Of a DNA stretch of 6,601 nucleotides, positions 5,481 to 6,601 are shown piece by piece; positions within the stretch are counted from its first letter, which is position 1; every line of letters starts with the position of its first letter. Under the pieces are notes generated by a model. It did not search any database and was not told where the DNA came from. It worked only from the letters and a program-made list of their open reading frames with translations. The position numbers and the translations under genes are program-made. The stretch lies in NCBI GenBank assembly GCA_002780675.1, contig PEUR01000058.1, positions 1 through 6,601 on the forward strand. Reading direction: 5' to 3'. This DNA is from Gallionellales bacterium CG03_land_8_20_14_0_80_55_15. Lineage in GTDB: Bacteria; Pseudomonadota; Gammaproteobacteria; Burkholderiales; Gallionellaceae.

Positions 5481-6601
5481 TTACACCTTGAACACATCCA
5501 CTGCGCGCCGTACTTCGCGCGACTTGCCTTCCAGGTCATTTGCCAACCCCAATAGTCCTTGCGCCGCCGAAGCATTTTCTCCCGACATGGAAGAGACGCG
5601 CTCCGTGCTTTGCGCCAGATCGTGCGCGGCGGCAGTCTGCTCCGACAGCGAACCAGAAATCTCGTCAATCACATTGGCTACCTGGCTGAAACTTTGCTGG
5701 ATCGTGACGATGGAAGTTTGTGCGCTTTCCGCGTCAGACACCCCCTGACGGGTAGTCGCCACCACTTTATCCATGCTGCCCAGTGCATGCCCCGCCACTT
5801 CACCGATCTTGGCGGACATCTGGTTGATCTCGTTGGTCGCATTGGCAGTGCGTTCGGCCAGTTTGCGCACCTCATCGGCCACCACCGCAAAGCCGCGCCC
5901 CTGTTCACCCGCACGCGCGGCTTCGATGGCGGCATTTAATGCCAGCAAATTGGTTTGTTCGGCGATTTCCTTAATGACTTTGACAACCTCGCTGATGCGC
6001 TGAGCATCTTCGCCCAAGCGCGACACTTCGCCTGATGCCGCTTCGATTTCGCCCGCCGTAGTCAATAGTCCGGCAACCGTTTTGCTCACCACGTTACCGC
6101 CCTGTTCGGCGCTGCTACGCGAACTGTTGGCGATGCGTTTGGCATCATTGCCCTGATTGCTGATATGCGCGGTGGAAACGCTTAATTCTTCTATGGCAGC
6201 CGCCATACTGGCGACCGCATCCGATTCGTGATTGACATTATCAGCGATGTGCTGTGCCGATCCTGCCAGGCTATGTGCCATATCGCCGACCTGATTCGCC
6301 TGGTTTTGCACCTTGGCTATCATCTCGCGCAAGGCAACTTGCATCTGGTAGGCATTTGCCAACAGGCTGCCGGAAGTCGGCAATTTATTCGGTTGATGCG
6401 AGAAATCCCCTGCCGCCATGTTACCCACGACCCGCGCTACCTCGGCAGGTTCACCGCCCAGTTGCTTGAAAACCGAGCCGATGGCGGTTTTCGCCAGGAA
6501 CGCCGACAACATCAGCGACACCAGCACCCAGACGATCACCAGATTGCGGCGCTGCTGAAAATCTTCCTCTGCCAACACCATTTTTTCTGCGCTTTTGTCG
6601 G
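5481..6601 (-). CDS. Methyl-accepting chemotaxis protein, 5' end beyond the window
   Basis: This is a membrane chemoreceptor that controls CheA in the polar array. The frame is open to the window edge, so the N-terminus, first membrane helix and periplasmic sensor lie outside. The first visible Met (6579-6581) is internal, since coding continues upstream of it and it sits just before a membrane helix. Counting from that Met, a transmembrane helix spans about 13-35, a HAMP domain about 36-88 ([17 protein letters not shown]), and the signalling coiled coil about 90-360. The conserved hairpin tip is [20 protein letters not shown] (205-224), followed by [21 protein letters not shown]. Arm lengths of roughly 120 residues before and 157 after the tip glutamine would suit a 40-heptad class receptor. 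There is no C-terminal CheR/CheB-tethering pentapeptide. The ligand cannot be predicted from this part. Confidence 0.97.
   Translation of the reverse strand, partial: DKSAEKMVLAEEDFQQRRNLVIVWVLVSLMLSAFLAKTAIGSVFKQLGGEPAEVARVVGNMAAGDFSHQPNKLPTSGSLLANAYQMQVALREMIAKVQNQANQVGDMAHSLAGSAQHIADNVNHESDAVASMAAAIEELSVSTAHISNQGNDAKRIANSSRSSAEQGGNVVSKTVAGLLTTAGEIEAASGEVSRLGEDAQRISEVVKVIKEIAEQTNLLALNAAIEAARAGEQGRGFAVVADEVRKLAERTANATNEINQMSAKIGEVAGHALGSMDKVVATTRQGVSDAESAQTSIVTIQQSFSQVANVIDEISGSLSEQTAAAHDLAQSTERVSSMSGENASAAQGLLGLANDLEGKSREVRRAVDVFKV

Noticed and set aside
5089..5748. Plus-strand open frame of 219 codons spanning the cheV start and the MCP end
   Set aside because: It is antisense to two clear genes and crosses a repeat-filled gap; the product is serine- and arginine-rich with no recognisable domain.
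6579..6581. ATG as the true start of the MCP gene
   Set aside because: The frame is open upstream to the window edge with plausible coding (DKSAEK before the Met), and starting here would leave only the second membrane helix and no sensor domain.

Overview
This window is part of a bacterial chemotaxis operon. All recognisable genes lie on the minus strand and are transcribed from high to low coordinates. CheZ together with two CheV proteins points to a gammaproteobacterium or betaproteobacterium. The sequence alone does not support a finer placement. No plus-strand gene is supported; the long plus-strand open frames are antisense to conserved chemotaxis genes.

In transcription order the window holds: the 3' two thirds of a transmembrane methyl-accepting chemotaxis protein (MCP; 5481-6601, its 5' end outside the window); two tandem cheV genes (4458-5402 and 3432-4382); cheY (2953-3342); cheZ (2189-2956, with a start overlapping the cheY stop); and cheA (276-2114). 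Beyond cheA, a short coiled-coil reading frame (32-202) resembles the N-terminus of a cytoplasmic MCP but stops after 56 codons.

Together the genes encode most of a signalling chain. The MCP senses a ligand, and the CheV proteins couple receptors to CheA through their CheW-like domains, with a receiver domain for phospho-tuning. CheA phosphorylates itself on H50 and passes the phosphate to CheY D57. CheY-P binds the flagellar motor, and CheZ dephosphorylates it. The key catalytic residues are present in all of these proteins. No cheR, cheB, cheD or standalone cheW lies in the window.

The coding content is fairly ordinary. The most unusual part is the spacers. The three gaps mcp-cheV, cheV-cheV and cheV-cheY each carry a different strongly folding inverted repeat of REP/MITE type, and the cheZ-cheA gap carries a smaller hairpin. 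None is followed by a T-tract in the direction of transcription, so they look like inserted or processing elements within a read-through operon, not intrinsic terminators. Other points of interest are the CheA linker, which has no obvious P2 domain but does have a duplicated GRR motif, and the resemblance between the two ends of CheZ.
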